From: Nitrosospira briensis
GTDB taxonomy: Bacteria; Pseudomonadota; Gammaproteobacteria; Burkholderiales; Nitrosomonadaceae
Reading direction: 5' to 3'
DNA length: 64,000 nucleotides
NCBI RefSeq assembly: GCF_900115125.1
Contig: NZ_FOVJ01000002.1
Location: forward strand, 62,001-126,000
Positions 6,702 to 18,402 of the stretch are shown here, piece by piece. A model generated the notes under the pieces. The model searched no databases. It saw only the letters and a list, made by a program, of their open reading frames with translations, and was not told where the DNA came from. Both the position numbers and the translations under genes were made by a program. Numbering within the stretch: the stretch's first letter is position 1; every line of letters begins with the position of its first letter.

Positions 6702-9700
6702 ATGACCAGGTTCTTTATTACCCGCCCGATTTTTGCATCCGTCATATCCATCATCATCGTCCTGGCCGGACTGGCTGCGGCGATGCAATTGCCCATCGCC
6801 CAGTATCCACAGATTGCCCCGCCCACAGTCCTGATAACCGCTACATTTCCAGGCGCAAGCGCGGATACACTGGCAAAAACGGTTGCGGCGCCAATTGAAG
6901 AGCAGTTGAGCGGCGTCGATAATCTTCTTTACTTCAGCTCCAGCGCCGACTCCAGCGGCACGCTGACTATTACTGCAACCTTCGACGTCGGGACCGATAT
7001 CGACCAGGCAACGTTCAATACAAGTAACCGCGTGAATATCGCGTTGCCACGCCTGCCGGAAGAAGTCCGGCAGACGGGTCTGAGAATAGAAAAGCGATCC
7101 AACGACATCCTGATGGTCTTCATGCTCATATCCAGGGAGGAAGGAAAGTATGATCCTCTTTATCTGAGCAATTACGCCACGCTCAATGTTCTGGACGAGC
7201 TGAAACGCACTAAGGGCGTAGGTGATGCGATCGTTTTCGGCGGCCAGGATTATTCCATGCGCATCTGGTTGCGTCCAGACCGCATGGCACAGCTGGGTGT
7301 GGCCACAACAGATATTGCCGCCGCCATCCGCGCACAAAACGCGCAATATGCCGCCGGTAAAATAGGTCAGGAACCGGCGCCGCCCGACCAGCAACTGGTT
7401 TACACGGTCAATGCAAAGGGCCGGTTGCTGGAACCTGAGCAATTCGGAAATATCATATTGCGTGCCGACGGGCCCGAGGGCGTTCTCTATCTCAAGGATG
7501 TGGCGAGAATAGAGTTGGGCGCGTTAAGCTACGACGTGCGTACGACACTGAATGGCAAGCCCGGGGCGGGAATCCCCATCTTTTTGCAACCGGGTGCGAA
7601 TGCGCTCGATACCAAAAACGCACTTGTAGAAAAGATGGACGAGTTGAAGAAGCGCTTTCCGGAAGGCATGGATTATGTCGTACCTTACGATACCAGTCTA
7701 TTCGTCAAGGCTTCGATGTGGGAAGTGGTAAAAACGCTGGGCGAGGCAATGATCCTGGTGATACTGGTCGTATATATTTTTTTGCAAAGCTGGCGAGCGA
7801 CCCTGATCCCCATCATTGCGGTGCCCATCTCCCTGATCGGCACCTTTGCAGGCCTCTGGCTGTTTGGCTTCTCGATCAACACGCTGACGCTGTTTGCCAT
7901 GGTACTGTCCATCGGCATCGTGGTGGATGACGCGATTGTGGTGCTGGAGAATATCGAACGTTTGATGGACGAGGAAAAACTTTCGCCCCTGAATGCCGCT
8001 ATCCGCTCCATGGAGCAGGTTGCGAGGGCAGTCGTTGCTATTGTGCTGGTACTTTGCGCCGTATTTGTGCCCGTTGCATTCATGGGAGGAATCGCCGGAG
8101 AGCTATACCGTCAGTTCGCCGTCACAGTCGCAGTGGCTGTTACCATTTCCGGAATAGTGGCGCTGACCTTGACGCCCGCACTATGCGCTATCCTGCTAAA
8201 GCATACGCATGGCGAGTCCGCGTTCTTCCGTGCATTCAACCGCGGATTCAGTCATGTCACAAACTTCTACATTCGCATGGTGAGCACGACCTTGAGCCAT
8301 AAGGTAATCGGAACGTTTGTGTTCACTGGTATCATCGTGACCGCGGTGTATCTGCTCAAAATCGTCCCGGACAGCTTTGTGCCCCCTGAAGACCAGGGTT
8401 ATGTAGTGGCTGCGACGATTCTGCCGGATGGGGCGACACTGGCTCGAACGACGAAAACGTCGGAAGCCGTACGGGCTGCCATTGCCGAAGATCCCGCGGT
8501 ATCCCATCAATTCGTGGTCAACGGCTTCGACTTGATTGGCGGAGGAAATAAAACCAGCGCCGCCACGATGTTTGTGCCATTCAAGGATTGGTCCGAGCGC
8601 ACAGCCACGGCAGAGGATATCGTCAACAAACTGATGGGAATCGGGATGCAGCAGTCAGACGGCATTGCGATAGCGTTTAATCCGCCTGCGATTCGTGGTC
8701 TCGGCACGGCAGGAGGTTTTGAAGTCTACGTGCAGAGCCGAGGCAGTTCAGATCCCGTGCGCTTGGCCGGTGTTGTGAACAATCTCATCGATGCATTGAA
8801 CCAGGAGCCCCGGCTGGCTGGAATTGCTACCTTTTTCCGGCCTACAGTGCCACAATTTTTTATTGAAGTGGATGAAGCAAAGGCGATTTCACAGGGGGTG
8901 CGCGTTGCCGACGTTTACGCGACCCTGCAAAGTACGATGGGTTCGCTTTACGTCAATGACTTCAACAAGGCGGGACGAACCTACCGGGTGCAACTGCAGG
9001 CAGAACCACAATATCGCATGAATCCGGAGGACCTGGGCAAAGTTTATGTACGTTCCCAATCTGGCGCAATGGTACCTATGTCTGCATTGAGCAAAATCAG
9101 TACGGTAGTGGGCGCGGAGCAACTGGAACGCTACAACGGTCTGCTTTCCGCCAAGGTAATGGGGGGCGGTGCACCCGGAGTAAGCTCTGGTGATGCGATC
9201 GAACTGGTGGAACAGATTGCCGCGGAAACCCTGCCGGACAATTATCAGATCGCCTGGACAGCACAGGCCTTCCAGGAAAAAAGAACGGGTTCCGCTGCAA
9301 TCCTTGCTTTCAGCTTCGCCATCATCATGGTGTTTCTCATTCTGGCTGCGCAATTCGAAACCTGGGGACTGCCGCTAGCCGTGATCATGGCTGTGCCCTT
9401 TGCGCTCGTTGGCGCGCTGCTCGCCGTGCTTATCCGTGGCATGCCGAACGATATCTACTTTCAGGTGGGCTTGATCACCTTGATAGGGCTGGCGGCGAAA
9501 AATGCCATTTTAATCGTGGAATTTGCCAGCCAGAAGCTGAAAGAAGGCATGCCTGTGGCACAGGCCGCCCTCGAGGCTGCCCGACTGCGTTTCCGCCCTA
9601 TTGTAATGACCTCCATGGCTTTTGTTCTGGGTATCCTCCCCCTGGTGTTTGCGACTGGAGCGGGAGCTGCCGCTCGCCAATCCATGGGCACCGGCGTGCT

Positions 9701-9818
9701 GGGCGGAATGTTGCTTGCAACTTTTGTCGCCACCATCTTTATCCCGCTGTTTTTCACTTGGCTCAGCCGTGAGCGCACGGAAAAACCGGCCGGAACTTTG
9801 CAAGAGGGAACAACATGA
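6702..9818 (+). CDS. RND efflux pump, inner-membrane transporter 1 (HAE-1 / AcrB-like)
   Basis: Proton-driven trimeric multidrug exporter. The 1038-residue length is normal. It starts MTRFFITRPIFASV, has the first membrane helix at the N terminus, two large periplasmic loops, and two bundles of membrane helices. The proton-relay acidic pair is present in 'GIVVDDAIVVLENIER' (near residue 400) and the relay lysine in 'GLAAKNAILIVEFA' (near residue 930). The hydrophobe/amphiphile subfamily is indicated by this motif pattern rather than the metal-export CusA pattern. Its stop overlaps the start of the outer-membrane factor (ATGA, 9815-9818), so the three genes form one operon. Confidence 0.95.
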   Translation: MTRFFITRPIFASVISIIIVLAGLAAAMQLPIAQYPQIAPPTVLITATFPGASADTLAKTVAAPIEEQLSGVDNLLYFSSSADSSGTLTITATFDVGTDIDQATFNTSNRVNIALPRLPEEVRQTGLRIEKRSNDILMVFMLISREEGKYDPLYLSNYATLNVLDELKRTKGVGDAIVFGGQDYSMRIWLRPDRMAQLGVATTDIAAAIRAQNAQYAAGKIGQEPAPPDQQLVYTVNAKGRLLEPEQFGNIILRADGPEGVLYLKDVARIELGALSYDVRTTLNGKPGAGIPIFLQPGANALDTKNALVEKMDELKKRFPEGMDYVVPYDTSLFVKASMWEVVKTLGEAMILVILVVYIFLQSWRATLIPIIAVPISLIGTFAGLWLFGFSINTLTLFAMVLSIGIVVDDAIVVLENIERLMDEEKLSPLNAAIRSMEQVARAVVAIVLVLCAVFVPVAFMGGIAGELYRQFAVTVAVAVTISGIVALTLTPALCAILLKHTHGESAFFRAFNRGFSHVTNFYIRMVSTTLSHKVIGTFVFTGIIVTAVYLLKIVPDSFVPPEDQGYVVAATILPDGATLARTTKTSEAVRAAIAEDPAVSHQFVVNGFDLIGGGNKTSAATMFVPFKDWSERTATAEDIVNKLMGIGMQQSDGIAIAFNPPAIRGLGTAGGFEVYVQSRGSSDPVRLAGVVNNLIDALNQEPRLAGIATFFRPTVPQFFIEVDEAKAISQGVRVADVYATLQSTMGSLYVNDFNKAGRTYRVQLQAEPQYRMNPEDLGKVYVRSQSGAMVPMSALSKISTVVGAEQLERYNGLLSAKVMGGGAPGVSSGDAIELVEQIAAETLPDNYQIAWTAQAFQEKRTGSAAILAFSFAIIMVFLILAAQFETWGLPLAVIMAVPFALVGALLAVLIRGMPNDIYFQVGLITLIGLAAKNAILIVEFASQKLKEGMPVAQAALEAARLRFRPIVMTSMAFVLGILPLVFATGAGAAARQSMGTGVLGGMLLATFVATIFIPLFFTWLSRERTEKPAGTLQEGTT

Positions 9819-11233
9819 AGGCCGCGCCATTAAATAAGAAAGCGCGCAGCTCGCGGATATGGCTGCCATTGCTTTTTTCCAGCCTGTTTCTGGCATCCTG
9901 TGCAATGGGTCCCGACTATTCCCGTCCGCCTGTCGACACATCCGAAAGATTTCGCATGGCGGAAGTGGAAGGACAGTCCATTGCCAATCTTCCCTGGTGG
10001 GAACTCCTCCAGGACGAAGAACTTCAACGGCTTATCAAGCAGGCATTGCTTGAAAACAAGGATCTCAAGCAAGCGGTGGCAAGTGTTGAAGAGCTTGAGG
10101 CACGCGCCGCCACGGCGCGCTTCGACTTCCTTCCCAAACTGGATGCGAATGTCAACGCACCGGCGTTTGGTACGCTAGGCGGGTTCCTTATCCGCGGATT
10201 TCCTACGCCTTACAGTTATTTTGGTCAGGGCACTCTGAACTGGGAACTGGACATATGGGGCAGGATTCGCCGCTCCAATGAGGCCGCCCGCGCTGATCTG
10301 ATGGCCCGCGAGGAAAATCGCAGGGCAGTAGTGCTCACACTGGTGAGTTCGGTAGCGCAGTCTTATTTCGATCTTTTGCAATTCGACATGCAGTTGAATA
10401 TCGCTAGATATGCCCTGTCATCTTGGGAAGAATCAGTGGCCATCGCACGCGCGCAACTACGGGGCGGGTTGATTTCCCGTCTCGATCTGGATCAATTCGA
10501 TGCGGAACGGGCCAATGCGGCAACGAGAGTCCAGGAACTCGAACGGCAGATGGTCCAGAAGGAAAATGAGCTGAGCGTGCTACTCGGGAAGAACCCGGTG
10601 CCGATCGCGCGAGGCCATGCGCTGACCGAGCAGCTAATGCCGCCCGTGGTGCCGGCGGGCCTTCCTTCCGAACTGCTGCAACGGCGCCCCGACATTCTGC
10701 AGGCTGAACAAACACTCGCTGCGGCGACGGCCAGAATCGGGATGACCAAGGCGGCGCGCTTTCCCAGGCTAACGATCACGGGTTTTCTGGGTGTGGCCAG
10801 CCCTGCACTGTCAAAACTGCTGCTCTCCGGCAGTGAGTTCGGGGTGGGCGGGCTTGGTCTGGCGGGTCCATTGCTGAACGCACAGAGCCTGGGATTCGAC
10901 CAGCGGGCGGTAGAGGCTCAGGCAAGGCAGGTATTGGCGCAATACGAGCAAACTATCCTGGTTGCGTTCAAGGAGGTTGAGGACGCTCTCGTGGCTGTTC
11001 GTACCTTTGATGCGCAACGCAAGGCGCAAGAGGAGCAGGTCGAGGCCTTGCGCTCGGCATTACATGTGGCCGACCTGCGCTACAAGGGAGGCATTACGAG
11101 CTACGTGGACGTGCTTCTTGCCAAGCGCACTCTGTTCGATGCCGAATTCGCGCTTACTGCGACCCGCCGGCTGCATCTTGTGTCAGTCGTACAGCTTTAT
11201 AAAGCGCTGGGCGGGGGATGGACGCCGGTATAA
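9815..11233 (+). CDS. Outer-membrane efflux lipoprotein (NodT/OprM family)
   Basis: TolC-like channel of the tripartite pump. The 472-residue protein has a signal peptide and lipobox LASC with the lipidated Cys at 29, then 'MGPDYSRPPV', the usual start of mature NodT/OprM proteins. Two OEP domains follow, with helical repeats and 'LPSELLQRRPDILQAEQ' between them. The start overlaps the RND stop by four bases. It is the only outer-membrane factor in the cluster, although two adaptor-pump pairs are present, so both pumps may use it. Confidence 0.94.
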   Translation: MKAAPLNKKARSSRIWLPLLFSSLFLASCAMGPDYSRPPVDTSERFRMAEVEGQSIANLPWWELLQDEELQRLIKQALLENKDLKQAVASVEELEARAATARFDFLPKLDANVNAPAFGTLGGFLIRGFPTPYSYFGQGTLNWELDIWGRIRRSNEAARADLMAREENRRAVVLTLVSSVAQSYFDLLQFDMQLNIARYALSSWEESVAIARAQLRGGLISRLDLDQFDAERANAATRVQELERQMVQKENELSVLLGKNPVPIARGHALTEQLMPPVVPAGLPSELLQRRPDILQAEQTLAAATARIGMTKAARFPRLTITGFLGVASPALSKLLLSGSEFGVGGLGLAGPLLNAQSLGFDQRAVEAQARQVLAQYEQTILVAFKEVEDALVAVRTFDAQRKAQEEQVEALRSALHVADLRYKGGITSYVDVLLAKRTLFDAEFALTATRRLHLVSVVQLYKALGGGWTPV

Positions 11234-11329
11234 TCAATACCCGGAATCGTCTGATCATCCCTGAACACCAGGTGGGATAATCTTCATACCCGATACTCCC
11301 TTCCCGCAGGATAACCGAGAGCCGAGGAT

Positions 11330-12571
11330 ATGAATCCGTCAGTCAAGCGGTCAATAAGGTCAGCCATTCGAAATGGCACAGGCATGGCCCATACAGGCGC
11401 TGGCCTGTTCGTGATTCTGCTTGCCGCTTGCGCCGAAAAGGCGCCCCCTCCGCCTCCGCCCGCCCCTCAAGTGGAAGTCGTTACGGTAACCGCTAAAACG
11501 GTACCGGATGAGCCGGAGTTTATCGGACAAACGGAGGCGTTTCGCCCTGTGGAAATTCGCCCGCAGGTGACCGGGATCATCAAGGAAGTTTTTTTTACGG
11601 AAGGTCGAAACGTCAAAAAAAACGACCGACTGTACCTCATCGATCCTGTGCCATTCAAAGCCGTCTATCTCAGTGGCAAGGCCAGAGTTGCCCAGGCTCA
11701 GGCGAGGCTTGTCCAGGCGGAACAGGAACTGGCACGCGTAAAACCTCTTCTCGAGGAACAGGCCGTAAGCCAGAAAAATGTTGATGACGCCGTGGCCGAA
11801 ATGATGGGAGCGAAAGCTACGCTCGAAGCTGCGCAAAGCGAACTGGTCAAGGCAAAATTTGATCTGGACAATACGCTGATCACCGCGCCCGTGAATGGCC
11901 GGATCGGCCGCAGCCATTTTTACGAGGGGCGCCTCGTCTCGGCCCAGACAACCCTTTTGACCACCATCGATCAACTCGATCCGATGTATGTAAACGTGAA
12001 TGTTCCCGAAAGCTACCTCCTCCGGCGGCGGCGGGAACTCGCCGAGCATAGGGTGCAGAGGCCGGATATTTTTCAACTGCATGGGGTGATGACCTTCTCG
12101 GATGGGACTGTATATCCAGAGGAAGGAATACTGGATTTTGCCGATGTCACCTTGCGGTCCGAGACGGGCATGTTACAGGCGCGGTTTACATTTCCCAATC
12201 CGGAAGGGGGTTTTTCTCCCGGGAAATCCTATTTTTACCCTGGACAGTTCGTAAAGGTTCGTCTCAAAGGCTACATCCGGACTGCCGCCATCCTCATCCC
12301 TCAACGGGCTGTTCAACAGGGACCCAAGGGATCATTTGTCTATGTGGTCGACAAGGAGGACAAAGCGGAACTCCGTCCGATTCGGGCCAGCACGTGGCAT
12401 GAGAAGGAGTGGCTGATCGAAGATGGCCTTCATCCGGGAGAGCGGATAGTCGTGGAAGGTTTTCACCGGATTCAACCAGGCGTTCAAGTCAATGCTGTTC
12501 CATTTCAGAATGAGGAGACTGCTTCCCCGGATAGTCCCGCGGCGGAAAAAATGACGCGGAAGGCGCCATGA
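11330..12571 (+). CDS. RND efflux periplasmic adaptor (membrane fusion lipoprotein), pump 2
   Basis: Second AcrA-like adaptor. The 413-residue protein has a lipobox LAAC with Cys34, followed by a run of prolines (residues 38-45) that may act as a spacer. The barrel-sandwich ('VEIRPQVTGIIKEVFF'), coiled-coil hairpin and beta-barrel ('FYPGQFVKVRL') are present. It starts 96 bases after the outer-membrane factor; no terminator is visible in the gap, so read-through from the first pump is plausible. An in-frame ATG at codon 19 is an alternative start. It overlaps the next RND gene by four bases. Confidence 0.93.
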   Translation: MNPSVKRSIRSAIRNGTGMAHTGAGLFVILLAACAEKAPPPPPPAPQVEVVTVTAKTVPDEPEFIGQTEAFRPVEIRPQVTGIIKEVFFTEGRNVKKNDRLYLIDPVPFKAVYLSGKARVAQAQARLVQAEQELARVKPLLEEQAVSQKNVDDAVAEMMGAKATLEAAQSELVKAKFDLDNTLITAPVNGRIGRSHFYEGRLVSAQTTLLTTIDQLDPMYVNVNVPESYLLRRRRELAEHRVQRPDIFQLHGVMTFSDGTVYPEEGILDFADVTLRSETGMLQARFTFPNPEGGFSPGKSYFYPGQFVKVRLKGYIRTAAILIPQRAVQQGPKGSFVYVVDKEDKAELRPIRASTWHEKEWLIEDGLHPGERIVVEGFHRIQPGVQVNAVPFQNEETASPDSPAAEKMTRKAP

Positions 12572-15500
12572 ATTCCCATTTTTTTATCGATCGCCCAATT
12601 TTTGCGTCTGTCCTGTCGATCGTAATTGTGGTGGTCGGCCTGGTCTCTTTAAAGAACCTGCCGATTGCACAATTTCCGCAAATCACGCCGCCAATGGTGC
12701 AGATTGAAGCGGACTATCCCGGTGCCAGCGCAGAAGTTGTCGCGGAAGCAGTCGCACGTCCGATAGAGGTCCAGCTTCCCGGCATCGATAACCTCCTGTA
12801 CTACGACTCCACAAGTACGAACGATGGGCACATGACGATGAGGCTCACGTTTGAAATCGGAACCGATGTGGATATTGCGCAGGTCCAGGCGCAGAACCGG
12901 CAACGTCTTGCCGAACCTCAATTGCCTGACGAAGTCATTCGCCAAGGCGTAACTGTGAAAAAAATGTCGCCGGATATGCTGGCGGTCATTGCGCTGAGCT
13001 CTACCGATCCCCGGCATGATACGGTTTATCTCTCGAACTACGCCGTGCTTCGAATCCTTGACAGCATCAAGCGTCTTCCCGGTGTTGGAGACGCCATCAT
13101 CTTTGGCGCTCAAAACTATTCCATGCGGTTGATCCTCGATCCTGTCCGTATGGCACAGCTCGACATTACGCCGACCGAAATTGCAGCCGTGGTTCGCGAG
13201 CAGAACCGGGATTTTCCAGCCGGCAGGGTAGGCCGCGAACCGACGCCCCACGGTACGGAACTCACCATTCCGGTTATCACGCGTGGCCGGATGAGCGAGG
13301 TCAAGGAATTCGAGGATATGATCGTGCGTGCTTATCCGGATGGGTCCATGGTGCGCATGCGGGATGTCGCGCGCGTGGAACTGGGGGCCCAGTCCTACGA
13401 TCTTGAAGGACGATGGAACGGAAAGCCGAATACGTTTCTATTGACCTTTCTTTCGCCCGGAGCCAATGCGCTTGATACGGTTCAAAGGGTCCGCCAGGAA
13501 ATGGACAGACTTGCCGGGAGTTTTCCAACCGGCGTCTCCTACGACATCCCCTATGACACGACCACATTCATCGATGTCTCTATCAAGGAGGTCATGAAGA
13601 CGCTTGTTGAGGCAACGCTTCTTGTCATCCTGGTCGTGTTTGTTTTTTTACAAAGCTGGCGTGCGACGCTCATTCCCGCCGTCGCCGTCCCTATTTCACT
13701 CATTGGAACACTCGCAGGCATGGAAGCGCTGGGGTTTTCAATCAATACCCTGACCCTGTTCGGCATGGTCCTCGCGATTGGCATCGTGGTGGACGATGCA
13801 ATCGTCGTGGTGGAGAATGTTGAGCGGCACATGACCAAGGGGGGCCTTTCACCCAGGGACGCAGCGAAGAAGGCCATGGATGAGGTGGCCGGGCCAGTGG
13901 TGGCGATCGTCCTTGTGCTTGCTGCCGTGTTTGTGCCGGTCGCCTTTTTGGGAGGAATCACCGGAGAACTGTACAAGCAATTTGCGATCACCATAGCCCT
14001 GTCTGTCGCTATTTCGGGATTCGTGGCGCTTACCCTCAGCCCTGCTCTCTGTGCGCTTGTTCTCAAGCCGGAACACGGCGAGCCCAAGGGATTCTGGAAG
14101 ATGTTTAACCGGTCGTTTGACTGGATGCAGGCCCGTTATGCCGGAGCTGTCGGAATCATCCTGAAACGATCGGCGATTACTCTGGTCATCTTCGGAATGC
14201 TGATATTCGTCATCCTTGGCCTTTTCAAAACCATCCCGGACAGCTTCCTTCCGGAAGAAGATCAGGGTTATTTTATTACCGTTGTCCAGCTGCCGGATGG
14301 CGCTTCCAAGGCAAGAACGATCGAGGTGCTGAGTAAAATAGAGAATTATTTCCAAGCAATTCCGGCGGTCCATTCGACAGACGCTCTGGCTGGGCAAAAT
14401 TTTGTCTTCGGAACCCGGGGCACGAACCAAGCGACGATGTTCGTGCCGTTGCATCATTGGGACACTCGCACGGATGCGGACCAGCAGGTCCCTGGTCTTA
14501 TCGCGGCAGCTTTTGAGGAGTTCGCGAAAATTCCCGAGGCCCTTATCCTTGCATTCAATGCCCCTTCTATCAGGGGTCTCGGCTCCACGGGTGGTTTTTC
14601 CCTTCAATTGCAAGATCCCGGCGGCGGCGATTTCGCCGAGTTCGCCGAGGCCGCCCAGGAATTCGTAACCAAGGCCATGGAACACCCCGCGATCGCAGCT
14701 GCCGGCACCAATTTTCGCGTAAGCGCCCCCCGCCTGTATGCGACGGTTGACCGCGAACGCGCCAAAGCGCTCGGTGTGCCGATTTCTGAAGTCTTTGACA
14801 CCATGCAGGCTTATTTCGGGAATCTGTACGTGAACGATTTTGTAAAATTCGGACGCATCTATCGCGTGCAAACAGAGGCAATGCCGGAGTACAGATCCAA
14901 CCCCAGCGACATCAGCAAGATATATGTGCGGGCTCGGAGCGGCGCAGAACATACGATGATCCCACTGGATTCGGTCGTCACCACGGAATTTACCAGCGGG
15001 CCCGACCCCGTCACGCATTTCAACGGTTTCAATACCGCACTCGTGCTGGGCGGCGCCGCTCCCGGATATAGCTCAGGCCAGGCGCTTGAGGCACTGGAGC
15101 AGATAGCCGCTGAAGTCCTGACTCCCCGGGGCTACGAAATCGACTGGAGCGGCATATCGTTTCAGGAACGCAAGGCGGGAGGGCAGTCGGTCCTGGTGTT
15201 TGCCTTTGCGCTGCTCATGGTCTTTCTGGTACTGGCCGCCCTATACGAAAGCTGGTCCATACCTTTTGCCGTCATCCTTTCCATACCCTTTGGGGTTCTG
15301 GGCGCTTTGCTTGCCATATGGGCGCGCGGGCTGACCAATGATATTTATTTTCAGATCGGACTGGTGACGCTGATCGGACTGGCCGCCAAAAACGCAATCC
15401 TGATCGTCGAGTTCGCCAATCAACGATACGCTGCGGGTGTACCGTTAACCGAGGCCGCGCTCGAGGCGGCACGCCTCCGCTTTCGACCCATCGTGATGAC

Positions 15501-15720
15501 GTCCCTGGCATTCATTCTCGGGGTATTCCCACTTGTGGTGGCTACCGGCGCCGGCGCCGCGAGCCGGAATTCCATCGGGACGGGGGTATTTGGGGGAATG
15601 CTGGCTGCCACGTTTCTGGCAATTTTTTTTGTACCGCTTTTTTTCGTGGTGATTGGAAAATTAAAGCGGCGGGCGAAGCATTTACGTGTTGAGGACTCGA
15701 ACGAGACACCTCATCCTTGA
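12568..15720 (+). CDS. RND efflux pump, inner-membrane transporter 2 (HAE-1 / AcrB-like)
   Basis: Second full-length RND transporter, 1050 residues, starting MNSHFFIDRPIFASV. It has the proton-relay pair in 'GIVVDDAIVVVENVERHM' and the relay lysine in 'GLAAKNAILIVEFANQ', so it should be active. It differs clearly from pump 1 in the periplasmic loops (for example 'MEALGFSINTLTLF' is conserved but the binding-pocket loops differ), so it is not a recent duplicate and may have another substrate range. No third outer-membrane factor follows; the next gene is convergent cbbR. Confidence 0.95.
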   Translation: MNSHFFIDRPIFASVLSIVIVVVGLVSLKNLPIAQFPQITPPMVQIEADYPGASAEVVAEAVARPIEVQLPGIDNLLYYDSTSTNDGHMTMRLTFEIGTDVDIAQVQAQNRQRLAEPQLPDEVIRQGVTVKKMSPDMLAVIALSSTDPRHDTVYLSNYAVLRILDSIKRLPGVGDAIIFGAQNYSMRLILDPVRMAQLDITPTEIAAVVREQNRDFPAGRVGREPTPHGTELTIPVITRGRMSEVKEFEDMIVRAYPDGSMVRMRDVARVELGAQSYDLEGRWNGKPNTFLLTFLSPGANALDTVQRVRQEMDRLAGSFPTGVSYDIPYDTTTFIDVSIKEVMKTLVEATLLVILVVFVFLQSWRATLIPAVAVPISLIGTLAGMEALGFSINTLTLFGMVLAIGIVVDDAIVVVENVERHMTKGGLSPRDAAKKAMDEVAGPVVAIVLVLAAVFVPVAFLGGITGELYKQFAITIALSVAISGFVALTLSPALCALVLKPEHGEPKGFWKMFNRSFDWMQARYAGAVGIILKRSAITLVIFGMLIFVILGLFKTIPDSFLPEEDQGYFITVVQLPDGASKARTIEVLSKIENYFQAIPAVHSTDALAGQNFVFGTRGTNQATMFVPLHHWDTRTDADQQVPGLIAAAFEEFAKIPEALILAFNAPSIRGLGSTGGFSLQLQDPGGGDFAEFAEAAQEFVTKAMEHPAIAAAGTNFRVSAPRLYATVDRERAKALGVPISEVFDTMQAYFGNLYVNDFVKFGRIYRVQTEAMPEYRSNPSDISKIYVRARSGAEHTMIPLDSVVTTEFTSGPDPVTHFNGFNTALVLGGAAPGYSSGQALEALEQIAAEVLTPRGYEIDWSGISFQERKAGGQSVLVFAFALLMVFLVLAALYESWSIPFAVILSIPFGVLGALLAIWARGLTNDIYFQIGLVTLIGLAAKNAILIVEFANQRYAAGVPLTEAALEAARLRFRPIVMTSLAFILGVFPLVVATGAGAASRNSIGTGVFGGMLAATFLAIFFVPLFFVVIGKLKRRAKHLRVEDSNETPHP

Positions 15721-15851
15721 CAGTGACGGAAGAGGCCTGAGCAGGGATATCGCAAGGCCTGCGAAGAGATAAACAGCATCTCTGTCCCGCATCTTTTTAC
15801 TTATACTCCGTCATCACATCGCCACGCGGGTTGTGCGGCACTGTTCAAATT

Positions 15852-16775
15852 TCAATTGTCCACCCTTGCGACGTGCGCCACGAGTTCATGAGCTTCTTTC
15901 AACAGGAATTCCCTGAATGCTTGTGCCACGCTTGAAAGACGTTTATTTTTCCGATGCACCACATGCCAATGGCGCATGATGGGAAAGTCCTGCACATCCA
16001 GAATCCTGAGCCGTTTGGTCTCCAGCTCCAGCTCCGCCGTATGCAGTGACATGATCGCCAGCCCCATTCCCGCCTGGACCGCTTGTTTGATCGCTTCATT
16101 CGTATCGGCTTCCATGCCCTTGCTGATGGAGATTCGATGTTCGGCAAAAAAACGCTCCATTGCGCTGCGCGTCCCCGAGCCGGGTTCCCGCAGCAGAAAG
16201 GTTTCCTGCTCCAGCCTTTTTACAGGAATCCTGCGGACCCTGCATAAAGGGTGGCTGGGCGGAGCAATGACCACCAGCGGGTTTTCCATGAATGATTCAG
16301 TGGCAATATCCAGGCCATCCGGTGGCTGCCCCATGATGGCAAGGTCTGTCACGTTATCGGCCAGATGCTTCAGCACGGTTTCACGATTGGAAACATTCAG
16401 GCTTACGGTAATTCCACTATAGCGCTGGCAGAACTTGGCCAACAAATGCGGGGCGAAATAGTTGGCGGTACTTACCACCGAAATATTGAGCTTGCCGCGC
16501 TCCAGACCTTTCAACTCGTCAAGCGCCAACTCCATATCCGTCAATTGTTCGGAAATTGCCCGGCTGTAATGATAAAGTTCGCGCCCGGCATCGGTCAGAT
16601 AGATTTTCTTGCCTATTTGTTCGAAGAGGGGCAAATCGACGCTGTCTTCCAGTTGCTTGATTTGCATGGAGACGGCAGGCTGGGTAAGGTGGAGATCTTC
16701 CGCGGCGCGGGAGAAGCTCAGGTGGCGGGCAACTGATTCAAAAACTTTCAGTTGTCTCAGCGTGACATGCAGCAT
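15852..16775 (-). CDS. cbbR: LysR-type regulator of the RuBisCO operon (CbbR)
   Basis: CbbR activates Calvin-cycle operons in response to metabolites. The 307-residue protein has the N-terminal LysR helix-turn-helix ('LSFSRAAEDLHLTQPAVSMQIKQLE', residues 18-42) and a C-terminal effector-binding domain with 'ISVVSTANYFAPHLLAKF', which is typical of CbbR. It is transcribed divergently from cbbL, with 138 bases between the two start codons that hold inverted AT-rich repeats. The position and sequence make the assignment strong. The alternative, a general LysR protein, is unlikely next to cbbL. Confidence 0.92.
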   Translation of the reverse strand: MLHVTLRQLKVFESVARHLSFSRAAEDLHLTQPAVSMQIKQLEDSVDLPLFEQIGKKIYLTDAGRELYHYSRAISEQLTDMELALDELKGLERGKLNISVVSTANYFAPHLLAKFCQRYSGITVSLNVSNRETVLKHLADNVTDLAIMGQPPDGLDIATESFMENPLVVIAPPSHPLCRVRRIPVKRLEQETFLLREPGSGTRSAMERFFAEHRISISKGMEADTNEAIKQAVQAGMGLAIMSLHTAELELETKRLRILDVQDFPIMRHWHVVHRKNKRLSSVAQAFREFLLKEAHELVAHVARVDN

Positions 16776-16821
16776 GATATTGCCGGAATTGGTTTTGATC
16801 CATGTATAAGCATTATATTAT

Positions 16822-18383
<1,562 letters not shown>

Positions 18384-18402
18384 CAAATAGGAGAAAGTAA
18401 TT

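Noticed and set aside
6093-7442. Minus-strand frame of 449 codons inside the efflux genes
   Set aside because: It is the complement of the MFP and RND genes and has no family motif; high GC at third positions keeps it open.
13849-15018. Minus-strand frame of 389 codons inside the second RND gene
   Set aside because: Complement of a clear RND pump, no motif and no ribosome site.
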